The notes under the pieces are model-generated. The model had not been told where the DNA came from, did no database searches, and worked only from the letters and a program-made list of their open reading frames with translations. The translations under genes were made by a program, and so were the position numbers. Positions 38,137 to 47,430 of a stretch of 64,000 nucleotides of DNA are shown here, in pieces (the first letter of the stretch is position 1; the number at the start of each line of letters is the position of its first letter). This DNA comes from Enterobacter sp. 638 (lineage in GTDB: Bacteria; Pseudomonadota; Gammaproteobacteria; Enterobacterales; Enterobacteriaceae): assembly GCF_000016325.1 (NCBI RefSeq), contig NC_009436.1, positions 1,364,001 to 1,428,000 on the forward strand. Reading direction: 5' to 3'.

Positions 38137-39126
38137 ATGGCTTCACAACTCACTGATGCTTTCGCGCGTAAGTTTTTCTATTTACGTCTGTCGATTACCG
38201 ATGTGTGCAACTTCCGTTGCACCTATTGCCTGCCGAACGGTTACAAGCCCGGCAGCGTCACCAATAACGGATTTCTCTCCGTGGCAGAAGTGCGGCGCAT
38301 CACGCGCGCATTCTCTGAACTCGGCACCGAAAAAGTGCGCCTGACGGGCGGAGAACCCTCACTTCGTCGTGACTTTCCTGACATTATTGCGGCTATTCGT
38401 GAAAACGAGAGCATTCGTCAAATCGCCGTCACCACCAATGGCTATCGTATGGCGCGCGACGTCGCAAGCTGGCGCGAGGCCGGATTAACGGCGATTAACG
38501 TCAGCGTCGATAGCCTTGATGCACGCCAGTTTCACGCCATTACCGGGCAGGATAAATTCCAGCAGGTGATGGACGGCATCGACGCTGCTTTTGAGGCCGG
38601 CTTCGATAAAGTCAAAGTCAACACCGTACTGATGCGCGATGTGAATCACCATCAGCTAGATACCTTCCTGGCGTGGATCAAACCGCGCCGCATTCAGCTG
38701 CGTTTCATTGAGCTGATGGAGACAGGCGAGGGCAGTGACCTGTTCCGTCGCCATCATATTTCCGGGATGGTGTTGCGTGATGCCCTGCTGAGACGCGGTT
38801 GGATCCATCAGATTCGCCAACGTAGCGACGGCCCGGCGCAGGTCTTTTGTCACCCGGATTATGAAGGGGAAATCGGTCTTATCATGCCCTATGAGAAAGA
38901 CTTCTGCGCCAGCTGTAATCGTCTGCGCGTCTCGTCGGTTGGCAAGCTGCACCTGTGCCTGTTTGGCGACGGCGGCGTCGATCTCCGTGATTTGTTGGAA
39001 GACGATGCGCAGCAGAACGCCCTTGAAGCGCGTATCTCTGCTGCGTTGACGCACAAAAAGCAGACCCACTTCCTGCACCAGGGCGACACCGGAATCACAC
39101 AAAACCTGTCCTACATCGGCGGGTAA
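38137..39126 (+). CDS. moaA: GTP 3',8-cyclase MoaA
   Basis: Radical-SAM enzyme, 329 residues, first step of molybdopterin synthesis from GTP. The SAM cluster motif is CNFRCTYC (about 24-31), the SAM GGE motif [11 protein letters not shown] (about 75). The second cluster ligands are in [20 protein letters not shown] (about 257-274), and the C-terminal Gly-Gly (SYIGG) that reaches the active site is intact. The start is the ATG at 38137 (MASQLTDAF), immediately after the riboswitch; an in-frame GTG-type extension runs through the RNA element and is rejected. It is first of moaABCDE. Confidence 0.98.
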   Translation: MASQLTDAFARKFFYLRLSITDVCNFRCTYCLPNGYKPGSVTNNGFLSVAEVRRITRAFSELGTEKVRLTGGEPSLRRDFPDIIAAIRENESIRQIAVTTNGYRMARDVASWREAGLTAINVSVDSLDARQFHAITGQDKFQQVMDGIDAAFEAGFDKVKVNTVLMRDVNHHQLDTFLAWIKPRRIQLRFIELMETGEGSDLFRRHHISGMVLRDALLRRGWIHQIRQRSDGPAQVFCHPDYEGEIGLIMPYEKDFCASCNRLRVSSVGKLHLCLFGDGGVDLRDLLEDDAQQNALEARISAALTHKKQTHFLHQGDTGITQNLSYIGG

Positions 39127-39148
39127 TTGGCTTAAAAGGAATCAGAAA

Positions 39149-39661
39149 ATGAGTCAGGTCAGCGCAGAGTTTATCCCGACGCGTATTGCTATTCTTACGG
39201 TTTCAGAACGCCGTGGCGAAGAGGACGATACTTCCGGCCACTGGCTGCGTGACGCCGCGCATGAAGTGGGACACCATATCGTCGATAAAGCCATCGTCAA
39301 AGAGAACCGCTACGCCATCCGCGCGCAGGTTTCACAGTGGATCGCCAGCGACGACGTGCAGGTGGTGTTAATTAACGGGGGAACGGGGTTGACCGCAGGC
39401 GATCAGGTCCCGGAAGCGCTGCTGCCGCTGTTTGACCGTGAGGTTGAAGGGTTTGGCGAAGTGTTTCGCATGCTGTCGTTTGAAGAAATCGCCACCTCGA
39501 CGCTGCAATCGCGTGCGGTCGCGGGGATTGCCAACAAAACGCTGATTTTTGCGATGCCTGGATCCACCAAAGCCTGCCGTACGGCCTGGGAAAATATCAT
39601 TGCCCCGCAGCTTGATGCCCGCACCGGTCCGTGTAATTTCCATCCTCATTTAAAGAAATAA
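39149..39661 (+). CDS. moaB: MoaB, MogA-like molybdenum cofactor protein
   Basis: Protein of 170 residues in the MoaB/MogA fold that binds molybdopterin. The motif [17 protein letters not shown] (about 74-90) and the C-terminal [15 protein letters not shown] are family hallmarks. In E. coli MogA does the adenylylation and MoaB is dispensable, so its exact role is uncertain. It lies 22 bases after moaA with AAAGGAA before the ATG. Confidence 0.96.
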   Translation: MSQVSAEFIPTRIAILTVSERRGEEDDTSGHWLRDAAHEVGHHIVDKAIVKENRYAIRAQVSQWIASDDVQVVLINGGTGLTAGDQVPEALLPLFDREVEGFGEVFRMLSFEEIATSTLQSRAVAGIANKTLIFAMPGSTKACRTAWENIIAPQLDARTGPCNFHPHLKK

Positions 39662-39663
39662 TT

Positions 39664-40149
39664 ATGTCGCAACTCACCCACATTAACGCCGCGGGCGAAG
39701 CCCATATGGTGGATGTTTCTGCCAAAGCCGAAACAGTGCGCGAAGCGCGTGCCGAAGCTTTTGTCACCATGCTGCCTGAAACGCTGGCGATGATTATCGA
39801 CGGTAGTCACCACAAAGGCGACGTGTTTGCCACGGCGCGCATCGCCGGGATTCAGGCGGCGAAACGCACCTGGGATCTCATCCCGCTGTGCCATCCGCTG
39901 ATGCTGAGCAAGGTCGAAGTAAATCTGTTGGCAGATCCCGAACACAGCCGCGTGCGTATCGAATCGTTATGCCGCTTGACCGGTAAAACCGGCGTAGAAA
40001 TGGAAGCCTTAACGGCAGCCTCCGTCGCGGCACTGACCATTTACGACATGTGCAAAGCAGTGCAAAAAGATATGGTGATTGGTCCGGTTCGACTGCTGAC
40101 GAAAAGCGGCGGGAAATCCGGCGATTTTAAGGCCGACAGTCATGATTAA
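39664..40149 (+). CDS. moaC: Cyclic pyranopterin monophosphate synthase MoaC
   Basis: Enzyme of 161 residues that turns the MoaA product into cyclic pyranopterin monophosphate. Active-site segments are [16 protein letters not shown] (about 4-19), [14 protein letters not shown] (about 74-87) and [23 protein letters not shown] (about 111-133), with the catalytic Lys in the last helix region (KAVQKDM). It begins two bases after moaB and overlaps moaD by eight bases. Confidence 0.98.
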   Translation: MSQLTHINAAGEAHMVDVSAKAETVREARAEAFVTMLPETLAMIIDGSHHKGDVFATARIAGIQAAKRTWDLIPLCHPLMLSKVEVNLLADPEHSRVRIESLCRLTGKTGVEMEALTAASVAALTIYDMCKAVQKDMVIGPVRLLTKSGGKSGDFKADSHD

Positions 40150-40387
40150 GGTTCTGTTTTTCGCGCAGGTTCGCGAGCTGGTGAATACCGACGCTCTGAC
40201 TGTGGACGGCTCTTTCGATACCGTTGACGCGCTGCGTGCGCACCTGGCGACGCAAAGCGACCGTTGGGCGCTCGCGCTGGAAGAGGGTAAATTATTAGCC
40301 GCCGTTAACCAGACGCTGGTGGATTTCAGCCATCCCGTTAAGACTGGCGATGAAGTGGCGTTTTTCCCGCCAGTGACAGGGGGTTAA
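40142..40387 (+). CDS. moaD: Molybdopterin synthase sulphur carrier MoaD
   Basis: Ubiquitin-fold sulphur carrier, 81 residues, ending in the obligatory Gly-Gly (PPVTGG) that is adenylylated and thiocarboxylated by MoeB. The beta-grasp start [14 protein letters not shown] is typical. The start overlaps the moaC stop (ATGATTAA), and moaE begins two bases after its stop, as expected for the two subunits of molybdopterin synthase. Confidence 0.98.
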   Translation: MIKVLFFAQVRELVNTDALTVDGSFDTVDALRAHLATQSDRWALALEEGKLLAAVNQTLVDFSHPVKTGDEVAFFPPVTGG

Positions 40388-40389
40388 CG

Positions 40390-40842
40390 ATGAGTGACAC
40401 GCGAATCATCGTCAGTCCCGCGCGTTTTAGTGTCGGGGAAGAATACACCTGGCTTGCCGAGCGCGATGAAGACGGCGCGGTCGTCACCTTTACGGGCAAA
40501 GTCCGCAACCATAATTTGGGCGACAGCGTCAAAGCGCTGACGCTCGAACATTATCCTGGGATGACCGAAAAATCGCTGGCGGATATCGTGCAAGAGGCGC
40601 GCACGCGCTGGACGTTGGGGCGCATTACGGTGATTCACCGTATCGGTGAAATGTGGCCGGGTGAAGAAATTGTTTTTGTTGGCGTCACCAGTTCTCACCG
40701 CAGCAGCGCGTTTGAAGCGGGGGAATTTATCATGGATTATCTTAAAACCCGGGCACCATTCTGGAAGCGCGAGGCCACGCCGGAAGGCGAACGCTGGGTC
40801 GAATCACGCGACAGCGATAAAGACGCCGCCAGCCGCTGGTAA
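40390..40842 (+). CDS. moaE: Molybdopterin synthase catalytic subunit MoaE
   Basis: The 150-residue catalytic partner of MoaD, which inserts two sulphurs into cyclic pyranopterin monophosphate. Motifs are VVTFTGKVRNHN (about 28-39), LEHYPGMTEKSL, HRIGEMWPGEEIVFVGVTSSHR (about 84-105), and the catalytic Lys region LKTRAPFWKRE (about 116-126). It is the last gene of the operon; no clear intrinsic terminator is seen before ybhL. Confidence 0.98.
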   Translation: MSDTRIIVSPARFSVGEEYTWLAERDEDGAVVTFTGKVRNHNLGDSVKALTLEHYPGMTEKSLADIVQEARTRWTLGRITVIHRIGEMWPGEEIVFVGVTSSHRSSAFEAGEFIMDYLKTRAPFWKREATPEGERWVESRDSDKDAASRW

Positions 40843-40900
40843 CCGACGCCCGCAGATGTGTTAATCTTAACGGTAAATGTCCACTTAATGAGGAGTTATC

Positions 40901-41608
40901 ATGGACCGATTTCCACGTTCGGATTCAATCGTTCAGCAGACCCGTAGCGGCCTGCAAACGTATATGGCGCAGGTGTACGGCTGGATGACCTGTGGCTTGC
41001 TGTTAACCGCGTTTATCGCATGGTATGCCGCAAATACGCCCGCAGTGATGATGTTTGTCTTCTCCAGCAAAATCACCTTCTTTGGGCTGATTATCGCGCA
41101 ACTGGCGCTGGTCTTTGTGCTCTCTGGTCTCGTGCAAAAGCTCAGCGCGGGAATGGCGACCACGCTGTTTATGCTCTATTCCGCGCTCACCGGCCTGACG
41201 CTTTCCAGCATCTTTATCGTCTATACCTACTCGTCTATCGCCAGCACCTTCGTGGTTGCCGGCGGGATGTTTGGTGCGATGAGCCTTTACGGCTACACCA
41301 CCAAACGTGATTTGAGCGGTTTTGGCAACATGCTGTTTATGGCGCTGATCGGTATCGTGCTGGCATCACTGGTGAACTTCTGGCTGAAAAGCGAAGCGCT
41401 GATGTGGGCTGTCACGTACATCGGGGTGATCGTCTTTGTCGGTCTGACCGCATATGACACCCAAAAGCTGAAAAACATCGGCGAGCAAATCGACGTGCGC
41501 GACAGCTCAAACCTGCGCAAATACGCCATTCTTGGCGCGTTAACGCTGTATCTGGACTTCATCAACCTGTTCCTGATGCTGCTGCGTATTTTCGGCAACC
41601 GTCGTTAA
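40901..41608 (+). CDS. ybhL: BAX-inhibitor-1 family membrane protein YbhL
   Basis: Inner-membrane protein of 235 residues with seven hydrophobic segments. It belongs to the TMBIM/BI-1 family, whose bacterial member BsYetJ is a pH-sensitive calcium channel; E. coli YbhL has no firm role. The conserved C-terminal acidic pair lies in VGLTAYDTQKLKNIGEQ and the last helix YLDFINLFLMLLRIFG. It has its own AGGAG-type ribosome site (ATGAGGAGTT) and is probably a separate unit. Confidence 0.95.
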   Translation: MDRFPRSDSIVQQTRSGLQTYMAQVYGWMTCGLLLTAFIAWYAANTPAVMMFVFSSKITFFGLIIAQLALVFVLSGLVQKLSAGMATTLFMLYSALTGLTLSSIFIVYTYSSIASTFVVAGGMFGAMSLYGYTTKRDLSGFGNMLFMALIGIVLASLVNFWLKSEALMWAVTYIGVIVFVGLTAYDTQKLKNIGEQIDVRDSSNLRKYAILGALTLYLDFINLFLMLLRIFGNRR

Positions 41609-41609
41609 T

Positions 41610-41675
41610 GTTGTTTTGCCGGGTGGCGGTGCGGTCTCGCGCTCTCGCCCTGACCCTCTCCCACGGGAAAGGGAA
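41610..41675 (+). repeat. REP-like intergenic repeat
   Basis: TTTTGCCGGGTGGCGG followed by CCCTGACCCTCTCCCACGGG resembles the palindromic and CCCTCTCCC-type repeats scattered between enterobacterial genes. Assignment is from memory of such sequences, not from a comparison. Confidence 0.4.
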
Positions 41676-41683
41676 CCAACACG

Positions 41684-41715
41684 AAAAACGGCAACGAGGT
41701 TGCCGTTTTGCTTTT
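41684..41715 (+). terminator. Terminator between ybhL and ybhN (bidirectional)
   Basis: AAAAACGGCAAC-GAGG-TTGCCGTTTTGCTTTT between the convergent genes. The 3' arm reaches the ybhN stop. Confidence 0.88.
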
Positions 41716-42676
41716 ATTTCGCCATCGCCTTCTCGTTTTTCGCTCGCAATTTCTTCGCCCGACTCTCCAGAAGCAGATAGCAAATCGTCGCCAGCGCCAG
41801 CGGTAAGAAGTAGTACAGCATGCGATAGGCCAACAGCGCGGCAATAATCTTGCCGTGAGAAACATGTTCCCCTGCCAGCAGCGCGATAAACACCGCTTCG
41901 AGTACGCCGATCCCCGCCGGAATATGCACGATGACGCCCGCGATACTGCTCACCAGCAGCACGCCAAGGACAAAGAAATAGTTCACGTCTTCACCGATCA
42001 ACAGCCAAATAATCGTGCCCATCACCATCCAGTTGGCGCTGGAAATCGCCATCTGCATCAGGGCAAATTTCCACGTCGGCAGAACCAGCTTTTGCCCTTT
42101 GATGGTCATGTGACGGTGTTTTGCGAACGCGCAGGCCCACAGATACACCGCGATAATCAGTAGCAGAACGATGCCCAAAATCCGCAGCGTGGTTTCGTCG
42201 ACATACCAGTGCGGCGGTAACTGCACCACGCCGATGGTAAAGATCACGCCGCCGAGCAGAATATAGCCCAGCCAGTTGGTGGTAATACTCAGTGAGAAAA
42301 TGCGCGTGATGGTGCTGCTCGGCAGCCCAAGCCGCGAATAAAGCCGGTAACGCATTCCGATACCGCCCACCCAGGTACTGAGCGTCAGGTTAAAGGCATA
42401 GCAGATAAACGACACCAGCATGACCTGGCGTTTCGCCAGCTTATGCCCGCAATATGCGCGTCCAAGTAAGTCGTAACAGCCATAAATCAGATAGCTCACG
42501 ACAACCAGCCCGACGGCGCTGAGCAGCACCGTACGGTTATAGTTGCGGATGACTTTCCAGACCTCTTCCCAGTCAATTTTTTGCGCGTACACCACCAGTA
42601 GGACGATGACCGCCACAAAAAAGAGCCAGGTGAGGATTTTTTTGGCCATTCGCCAGCGAGGATGTGATTTGCTCAT
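41714..42676 (-). CDS. ybhN: Membrane protein YbhN (UPF0104 / LPG synthase TM-like)
   Basis: Inner-membrane protein of 320 residues with about eight hydrophobic segments, related to the flippase-like transmembrane region of lysylphosphatidylglycerol synthases. Family stretches include LVVVSYLIYGCYDLLGRAY, STWVGGIGMRYRLYSRLG and HIPAGIGVLEAVFIALL. Its start overlaps the clsB stop by one base (TAATG), so it belongs to ybhP-clsB-ybhN. That linkage suggests a role with cardiolipin, which is inference. Confidence 0.93.
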   Translation of the reverse strand: MSKSHPRWRMAKKILTWLFFVAVIVLLVVYAQKIDWEEVWKVIRNYNRTVLLSAVGLVVVSYLIYGCYDLLGRAYCGHKLAKRQVMLVSFICYAFNLTLSTWVGGIGMRYRLYSRLGLPSSTITRIFSLSITTNWLGYILLGGVIFTIGVVQLPPHWYVDETTLRILGIVLLLIIAVYLWACAFAKHRHMTIKGQKLVLPTWKFALMQMAISSANWMVMGTIIWLLIGEDVNYFFVLGVLLVSSIAGVIVHIPAGIGVLEAVFIALLAGEHVSHGKIIAALLAYRMLYYFLPLALATICYLLLESRAKKLRAKNEKAMAK

Positions 42677-43917
42677 TACGGCTTCGCCCCCGTGTTTTCG
42701 GCTTCGACGCGATCCTGGGTTTCCATGGCAGGTTGAACCGGTGCCGGGACCTGCGCCAGTTTAGGCGTGTGGGCGGGCAGCCAGCCGACGAGAGCCGGGA
42801 AGTGGCGCAGGAAGTGGAACACCACCACGCTTTTGGTCAAATTCCACCAGGTCCGTTTGGGCACCATTGAATCGTCCACCCGCACGCAGTCGCGGGCGAT
42901 AATCCCGCTCAGGTTATCGCGCAAGGTCTGGTTAAATTCGCGATCGTGGATAATCAAGTTAGCCTCAAGATTCAGCGACAGGCTTAGCGGATCGAGATTA
43001 CTGGAGCCGACCGTCGCCCAGTGATCGTCCATCAGCGCGACTTTGCCGTGCAGGGGACGACTGCGATATTCGTAAATCTGTACGCCGCCTTTGACCAGAT
43101 AATCGTACAGCAGTCGCGCGCCGACGGTGACAATCGGCATATCCGGCTCGCCCTGTACAATCAGTTTGACCCGCACACCGCGTCGTGCGGCATTGCGCAT
43201 AGCGTGCAGCAGGCGGTAGCCCGGGAAGAAATAGGCGTTCGCGATAATCACTTCACGCTTCGCGTTGGCCAGCATTTTCAAATAATGCCGTTCGATATCG
43301 TCACGATGCTCATCGTTATCACGCCAGATGAACAGCGCCTGCGCTTCGCCCGGCTGACGGTTTTCTTCCGGACGGTGACGGCGTTTCCACCAGCGACGCG
43401 TCACGGATTCGCCGGGCAGGTTTTCCAGTTCGAACTGCAAAATATCCAGAACCACCGGGCCTTCAACGCGTATCGCGTAATCCTGTTTGGCTTCAGGACC
43501 GTAATCGGACATGTGCTCATCGGAATAGTTAATCCCGCCGACAAACGCAACAGTATCATCCACCACCACAATTTTGCGGTGCATACGGCGGAACACGTTG
43601 GTGCGCATGCCCAGCAGAGGAGGGCGTGGATCGTAATAACGAAACACCACGCCCGCCGAGGTGAGTTCGTTGACAAACGCGTCGCTCAGATCGGGTGAGC
43701 CGTAGCCATCGAGCAGCACTTCAACTTTGACGCCGCGCTGCGCAGCACGCAAAATGGCCTCATGAAGCTGACGCCCCACGCCATCTTCGAACCAGATAAA
43801 CGTTTCCAGAATCACCCTGTGCTGGGCCTTATCAAGAGCGGCATACACGGCTGGATAATACTCGTCACCATTTTCCAGCAGCGTGATCCGGTTTCCTTCT
43901 CGCCATGAACTTTTCAT
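42676..43917 (-). CDS. clsB: Cardiolipin synthase B
   Basis: Phospholipase-D superfamily enzyme, 413 residues, joining phosphatidylglycerol molecules into cardiolipin at the inner membrane. Two HKD motifs are intact: [17 protein letters not shown] (about 112-128) and [19 protein letters not shown] (about 294-312). The start is the ATG at 43917 (MKSSWREGN), overlapping the ybhP stop by four bases; a longer frame to 43965 runs into ybhP. Length equals E. coli ClsB (YbhO). Confidence 0.97.
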   Translation of the reverse strand: MKSSWREGNRITLLENGDEYYPAVYAALDKAQHRVILETFIWFEDGVGRQLHEAILRAAQRGVKVEVLLDGYGSPDLSDAFVNELTSAGVVFRYYDPRPPLLGMRTNVFRRMHRKIVVVDDTVAFVGGINYSDEHMSDYGPEAKQDYAIRVEGPVVLDILQFELENLPGESVTRRWWKRRHRPEENRQPGEAQALFIWRDNDEHRDDIERHYLKMLANAKREVIIANAYFFPGYRLLHAMRNAARRGVRVKLIVQGEPDMPIVTVGARLLYDYLVKGGVQIYEYRSRPLHGKVALMDDHWATVGSSNLDPLSLSLNLEANLIIHDREFNQTLRDNLSGIIARDCVRVDDSMVPKRTWWNLTKSVVVFHFLRHFPALVGWLPAHTPKLAQVPAPVQPAMETQDRVEAENTGAKP

Positions 43918-44675
43918 AAGTGGATCTCCGCACTTAAAGGGGCGTGGTCGGATAAATGACGCCATGTGCGCAGCGCCAGCGCGGTTGGGCTGCTGGCGTG
44001 CGCGTTTTTGACATAAATTCGGTCGAGGCGAAGCACCGGGAAACTCACCGGGAAGGTGCGGGCCGGGCGGCCGTGTGCGCGAGTAAAGATTTCATCCAGC
44101 CCAGCCTGAGCTTTCAGCGGATGATTGGCGCGCTGCCGCCAGTCGTTGAAATCGCCCGCGACGACCACCGGTTCGCCTTCCGGCAGGGCATTCACCCATT
44201 TCGCCATCATGTTCAGCTGCGCCTGACGGTGTGCTTCGCGCAGACCCAGATGCACGCACCCAACGTGAATCGGAAACGCCAGTTCTGGCGGCGTAATCCG
44301 ACAGTAAAGTAGCCCGCGTTTTTCGCTTTCGCCCACCGAAACGTCGCGATTTTCATAATGTTCGATGGGAAAGCGTGACAGGACCGCATTGCCGTGATGC
44401 CCTTCAGGGTAGACGGCGTTGCGCCCGTAGGCATAGTCGCTCCACATAGTGTCGGCCAAAAATTCGTAATGGGTGGTATCCGGCCAGTTTTCGACATGCA
44501 TGGGGTGAATCTCATGCGCGCCCATGACTTCTTGCAGGCACACGATATCTGCACCGACGGTACGTACCGCATCCCGTAGCTCGGGTAAAATGAAGCGGCG
44601 GTTAAATGCCGTGAAGCCCTTGTGTGTGTTTATCGTCAATATTTTTAATGAAAAATGCCGGTTTTTTTGCGTCAT
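43914..44675 (-). CDS. ybhP: EEP-family phosphodiesterase YbhP
   Basis: A 253-residue member of the endonuclease/exonuclease/phosphatase fold. Metal and catalytic residues are visible: INTHKGF (Asn), VCLQEVMG (Glu, about 49), [10 protein letters not shown] (Asp/Asn, about 172), LDRIYV (about 219) and [11 protein letters not shown] (Asp-His, about 241). The substrate is unknown; co-translation with clsB hints at lipid phosphodiester chemistry, and E. coli data suggest ybhP enhances ClsB. It is the first gene of the three-gene operon. Confidence 0.94.
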   Translation of the reverse strand: MTQKNRHFSLKILTINTHKGFTAFNRRFILPELRDAVRTVGADIVCLQEVMGAHEIHPMHVENWPDTTHYEFLADTMWSDYAYGRNAVYPEGHHGNAVLSRFPIEHYENRDVSVGESEKRGLLYCRITPPELAFPIHVGCVHLGLREAHRQAQLNMMAKWVNALPEGEPVVVAGDFNDWRQRANHPLKAQAGLDEIFTRAHGRPARTFPVSFPVLRLDRIYVKNAHASSPTALALRTWRHLSDHAPLSAEIHL

Positions 44676-44808
44676 ATTTTCCTGCCAGCGTCACTATCCT
44701 GATGAAAATAAAGTGTAGTCGGCGTCACAAAAAGATGCGGCGTTACGGAATTTTCCGTAAAGTGCGGTACTCTGAACTAGCAGAGAAATATCCTTCAGGA
44801 GAGAAGCC

Positions 44809-45219
44809 ATGAAGTGGCAACAACGCATTCGCGTCACAACTGGCCTCAGTTGCTGGCAGATTATGTTGCATTTACTGGTCGTGGCGGTACTGGTAATGGG
44901 CTGGATGAGCGGCGCGCTGGTGCGTGTCGGCTTAGGGCTATGCGTCATGTATGGCGTGACCGTGCTGTCGATGCTGTTTTTACAGCGTCACCACGAAGCA
45001 CGCTGGCGCGAAGTGGGTGATGTGCTCGAAGAGCTCACCACCACCTGGTATTTTGGTGCGGCAATGATCGTACTGTGGCTGTTGTCACGCGTGCTGCAAA
45101 ACAACCTGTTGCTGGCCCTGGCGGGTCTGGCAATCCTTGCAGGACCCGCAGTGGTTTCGTTACTGACCAAAGAGAAAAAGTTACGCAATATTTCGTCTAA
45201 ACATCGCGTACGCCACTGA
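44809..45219 (+). CDS. ybhQ: Inner-membrane protein YbhQ
   Basis: A 136-residue protein with four hydrophobic segments (about 15-38, 42-58, 78-97, 100-118) and a basic tail ending SSKHRVRH. It matches E. coli YbhQ, of unknown function. The start has CAGGAGAG seven bases upstream. Its last 39 bases lie over the 3' end of ybhR on the other strand. Confidence 0.9.
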   Translation: MKWQQRIRVTTGLSCWQIMLHLLVVAVLVMGWMSGALVRVGLGLCVMYGVTVLSMLFLQRHHEARWREVGDVLEELTTTWYFGAAMIVLWLLSRVLQNNLLLALAGLAILAGPAVVSLLTKEKKLRNISSKHRVRH

Positions 45220-46287
45220 GCCTGTCGTGGCCGCTATGACCAGTAGCGGCCACAAACTTCCCCACACAATATCCATGCTCGCATCCTTCAGATAAATTTG
45301 CTTCGTGATATCCGTAAAGTGCCTGATGGGATTTACCCACGTCAGATTTTGCAGCCAGACCGGCATGTTTTCGACCGGCGACACGTATCCCGACAGCAAA
45401 ATCGCTGGCATCATAAAGACAAATACGCCGATAAACGCCTGCTGCTGCGTAGAACACAGCGCTGAAATCAGCAGACCGAATCCCACCAGCGATAACCCGT
45501 AGATAAGCATCGTGAAATAAAACAGCGCCAGCGATCCGGCAAACGGAATCTGATACGCCCAGATACCAATTCCCAGCACAATGCTGGCCTGGAACGTGGC
45601 GACGATCAGCGCGGGAACCGCTTTTCCGACAAATATCTGCCACGTGGCGAGCGGTGACACCAGCAGCTGGTCGAGCGTCCCTTGTTCACGTTCACGTGCT
45701 ACCGACAGCGACGTCACGATCATCACGCCAATGGTGGTGATCATGGCGATCAGCGACGGCACGACAAACCATTTGTAATCCAGATTCGGGTTGTACCAGT
45801 TGCGCACTACCAGCTCGCTGTTATTCGGTTTCGGCTTACCGTCCATCAGCTCCTGCTGATAATTTTTCACCACCTGTTGCAGGTAATTCGCCGCAATCTG
45901 CGCGCTGTTGGAGTTGCGCCCGTCAAGAATCAGCTGCATTGGCGCGGTCTGGAAGGTATCCAGGTTCCGCGAGAAATCAGCCGGGAAACGCACCAGCAGC
46001 AGCGCCTTTTGCGTGTCGATAGTCGGCTTGATCTCCTGCGGACTTTTCAGCAGCAGCACGTGGGTAAAGGCTTTGGCGCGAGCAAAACGCTGGGTCAGCT
46101 CGACCGAGTGTTTACCGTTGTCTTCGTTGTAGATCGCGATGGTGGCGTTGGTGACCTCAAGCGTGGCGGCAAACGGAAACAGCAGCACCTGAATCAGCAC
46201 CGGCAGCACCAGAATCGCACGGGTCTGCGGCTCACGCAGCAGGGATTGCAGCTCTTTGCGAATTAACGTCCATAGACGATGAAACAT
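45181..46287 (-). CDS. ybhR: ABC exporter permease YbhR
   Basis: ABC-2 type permease of 368 residues: one N-terminal helix ([15 protein letters not shown]), a large periplasmic domain to about 170, then five helices. The motif [21 protein letters not shown] (about 196-216) is the usual link to the ATPase. It works with YbhS, YbhF and YbhG; the E. coli complex exports drugs such as tetracycline and has been linked to Na+/Li+ efflux. It is the last gene of the cecR operon, nine bases after ybhS. Confidence 0.96.
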   Translation of the reverse strand: MFHRLWTLIRKELQSLLREPQTRAILVLPVLIQVLLFPFAATLEVTNATIAIYNEDNGKHSVELTQRFARAKAFTHVLLLKSPQEIKPTIDTQKALLLVRFPADFSRNLDTFQTAPMQLILDGRNSNSAQIAANYLQQVVKNYQQELMDGKPKPNNSELVVRNWYNPNLDYKWFVVPSLIAMITTIGVMIVTSLSVAREREQGTLDQLLVSPLATWQIFVGKAVPALIVATFQASIVLGIGIWAYQIPFAGSLALFYFTMLIYGLSLVGFGLLISALCSTQQQAFIGVFVFMMPAILLSGYVSPVENMPVWLQNLTWVNPIRHFTDITKQIYLKDASMDIVWGSLWPLLVIAATTGSVAYAMFRRNIA

Positions 46288-46296
46288 AATTTCCCC

Positions 46297-47430
46297 TTAA
46301 TCCAGCCGCCGCTTGGTTTTCATCCATGTCAGGCCGATAAACATCACCGCCGACGCCATCAAAAACAGAATATTGACCACTAACACCGAAGGAATATTGC
46401 CCGCCAGAAACAGGCTTTGCAGCGTGTTGACGAAATAACGCGCCGGAATGATATAGGTCACCGCGCGGATAATCGCTGGCATGCTGTCAATCTGGAAAAT
46501 AAAGCCGGACAGCATAATCGACGGCAGAAATGCGGCGTTCAGCGCCACCTGTGCAGCGTTAAATTGATTGCGGGTAATGGTCGAAATCAACAGCCCCATC
46601 CCCAGCGTGCTGAGTAAAAACAGGCTGGTTATTAGGAACAGCAGAATCAGCGAGCCGCGGTAGGGCACGCCGAGGATAAACACCGAGACCAGCATGCAGA
46701 GCAGCATCGCCAGCATGCCGAGAAAATAGTACGGAATCAGTTTACACAGCAGCAGCTCCACGCGGGTGACTTCGGTGGAGAGCAACGCTTCCATCGTGCC
46801 GCGCTCCCATTCGCGGGCGATCACCAGCGAGGTCAGGATCGCGCCAATCACGGTCATGATAATCGTCACCGCGCCGGGAATAATAAAGTGCTGGCTGATC
46901 GCCGCCGGGTTAAACCAGTAGCGGGTTTGCACGTCGATCAGCGGTTCAAATTTTTCCCCGCGATCTTCGGCGCGCTGCATTTGCCACAACTGCCAGATCC
47001 CCTCGGCGTAGCCCTGCACAAAGTTAGCGGTATTCGGCTCGCTGCCGTCGGTGATCACCTGAATCGGTGCGTCGGTATTTGCCCGCGCCATATTGGCGGC
47101 AAAATCTACCGGAATGACGATCAGCCCGCGAATGCGCCCGGCCTGCATTTTCTGAACCAGTTCCTGCCGGTTATCGCTGATGGTGGCGTCGATATACGGC
47201 GAGCCTGTGAGGGCGTGGGTAAAATCGAGCGCGTCTTCGCTCTGCTGTTCCAGCAAAATCCCCACCCGCAGCTTGCTGGAGTCGAGGTTAATGCCGTAGC
47301 CGAAGATAAACAGCAGCAGCAGGGGGATCACCACCGCAATCAGCCAACTGCTCGGATCGCGGACGATCTGACGCGTCTCTTTGACGCACAAGGCGCGCAC
47401 CCGGCGCCAGGATAAGCTGTTATGACTCAC
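46297..47430 (-). CDS. ybhS: ABC exporter permease YbhS
   Basis: Second ABC-2 permease of the YbhFSR exporter, 377 residues, with the same layout as YbhR: helix [17 protein letters not shown], periplasmic domain, then [20 protein letters not shown] and five helices. I chose the GTG at 47430 ([14 protein letters not shown]), which has GGAG eight bases upstream and gives the E. coli length. The longer frame to 47505 would lie inside ybhF. It overlaps the ybhF stop by 11 bases. Confidence 0.95.
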   Translation of the reverse strand: MSHNSLSWRRVRALCVKETRQIVRDPSSWLIAVVIPLLLLFIFGYGINLDSSKLRVGILLEQQSEDALDFTHALTGSPYIDATISDNRQELVQKMQAGRIRGLIVIPVDFAANMARANTDAPIQVITDGSEPNTANFVQGYAEGIWQLWQMQRAEDRGEKFEPLIDVQTRYWFNPAAISQHFIIPGAVTIIMTVIGAILTSLVIAREWERGTMEALLSTEVTRVELLLCKLIPYYFLGMLAMLLCMLVSVFILGVPYRGSLILLFLITSLFLLSTLGMGLLISTITRNQFNAAQVALNAAFLPSIMLSGFIFQIDSMPAIIRAVTYIIPARYFVNTLQSLFLAGNIPSVLVVNILFLMASAVMFIGLTWMKTKRRLD

